From assembly GCA_002306005.1 (NCBI GenBank), contig DBRO01000092.1:22064-28569 (forward strand): a DNA stretch of 6,506 nucleotides, in the 5' to 3' direction. The notes under the pieces are model-generated. The model was not told the origin of the DNA and did not search any database. It was given only the letters and a program-made list of their open reading frames with translations. The position numbers and the translations under genes are program-made. Of the stretch, positions 6,438 through 6,506 are shown piece after piece. Each line of letters begins with the position of its first letter. The stretch's first letter is position 1. This stretch comes from Ruminococcus sp. UBA1366. Lineage in GTDB: Bacteria > Bacillota > Clostridia > Oscillospirales > Ruminococcaceae.

Positions 6438-6506
6438 TCAAAGAGAGTAGAAATATTTTTCGAAGTCGTGTTCAAATTTATCGCTGGCTTTTTCGTATTT
6501 CGCGCA
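6438..6506 (-). CDS. C-terminal 22 codons of an unidentified gene (runs off the right edge)
   Basis: One minus-strand frame is open from the window edge to a TGA at 6438-6440 and encodes a charged, helix-like tail ending KYEKASDKFEHDFEKYFYSL. Another frame also stays open here but gives less protein-like sequence, and the third has early stops. The end lies 41 bases before the ANTAR start with no terminator between, so the two are probably co-transcribed. In Clostridia, ANTAR regulators often neighbour glutamine synthetase genes, and this tail loosely resembles such C-termini, but 22 residues are too few to assign a function. Confidence 0.5.
   Translation of the reverse strand, partial: CAKYEKASDKFEHDFEKYFYSL

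Noticed and set aside
6397..6441. Longer ANTAR reading from TTG at 6441 (204 residues)
   Set aside because: No ribosome site precedes it, it begins two bases from the stop codon of the upstream frame, and the extra 15 residues do not look like part of the receiver fold.
1..6506. Search for CRISPR arrays, insertion sequences, tRNA/rRNA genes, long direct repeats or phage genes
   Set aside because: None were visible. The window is densely filled with metabolic and regulatory genes, and the intergenic gaps are short.

Overview
This window reads as part of a low-to-medium GC, anaerobic Firmicute of the class Clostridia (an Oscillospiraceae/Ruminococcaceae-like genome is my best guess). The reasons are strong AGGAGG ribosome binding sites, a canonical sigma-A type promoter, use of the LL-diaminopimelate aminotransferase (DapL) route to meso-diaminopimelate, and an ANTAR-type RNA-binding regulator with a degenerate receiver domain. 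The organism is inferred from gene content only. Every gene I can support lies on the minus strand, so transcription runs from the right end of the window to the left.

From right to left the layout is as follows. At 6506-6438 there is the last 22 codons of an unidentified gene. After 41 bases comes an ANTAR-domain regulator (6396-5827), followed by a possible weak terminator (5825-5796). A near-consensus promoter (5793-5765) then begins a second unit: carA (5681-4602), a 30-base gap, one long reading frame that joins carB to dapF (4571-525), a 27-base gap, and the first 165 codons of dapL (497 to the window edge). The genes are tightly packed and no stretch over 300 bases lacks a gene.

The main unit combines two pathways. 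CarA and the CarB part form glutamine-dependent carbamoyl phosphate synthetase, which feeds pyrimidine and arginine synthesis. DapL makes LL-diaminopimelate from tetrahydrodipicolinate, and the DapF part converts it to the meso form for peptidoglycan and lysine. The striking feature is that CarB and DapF are one uninterrupted 1348-residue polypeptide. Both parts are full length, all the key catalytic residues I checked are present, and a linker of only about ten residues joins them. The Met that normally starts a free-standing DapF is a Leu here. The joint could be a genuine bifunctional enzyme, a pair of proteins made through internal initiation at position 1379, or, less likely, the product of a one-base sequence error at the junction.

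The ANTAR regulator probably belongs to the transcript entering from the right rather than to the carA unit. In Clostridia such regulators are often found beside nitrogen-assimilation genes, but the upstream fragment is too short to confirm this here.
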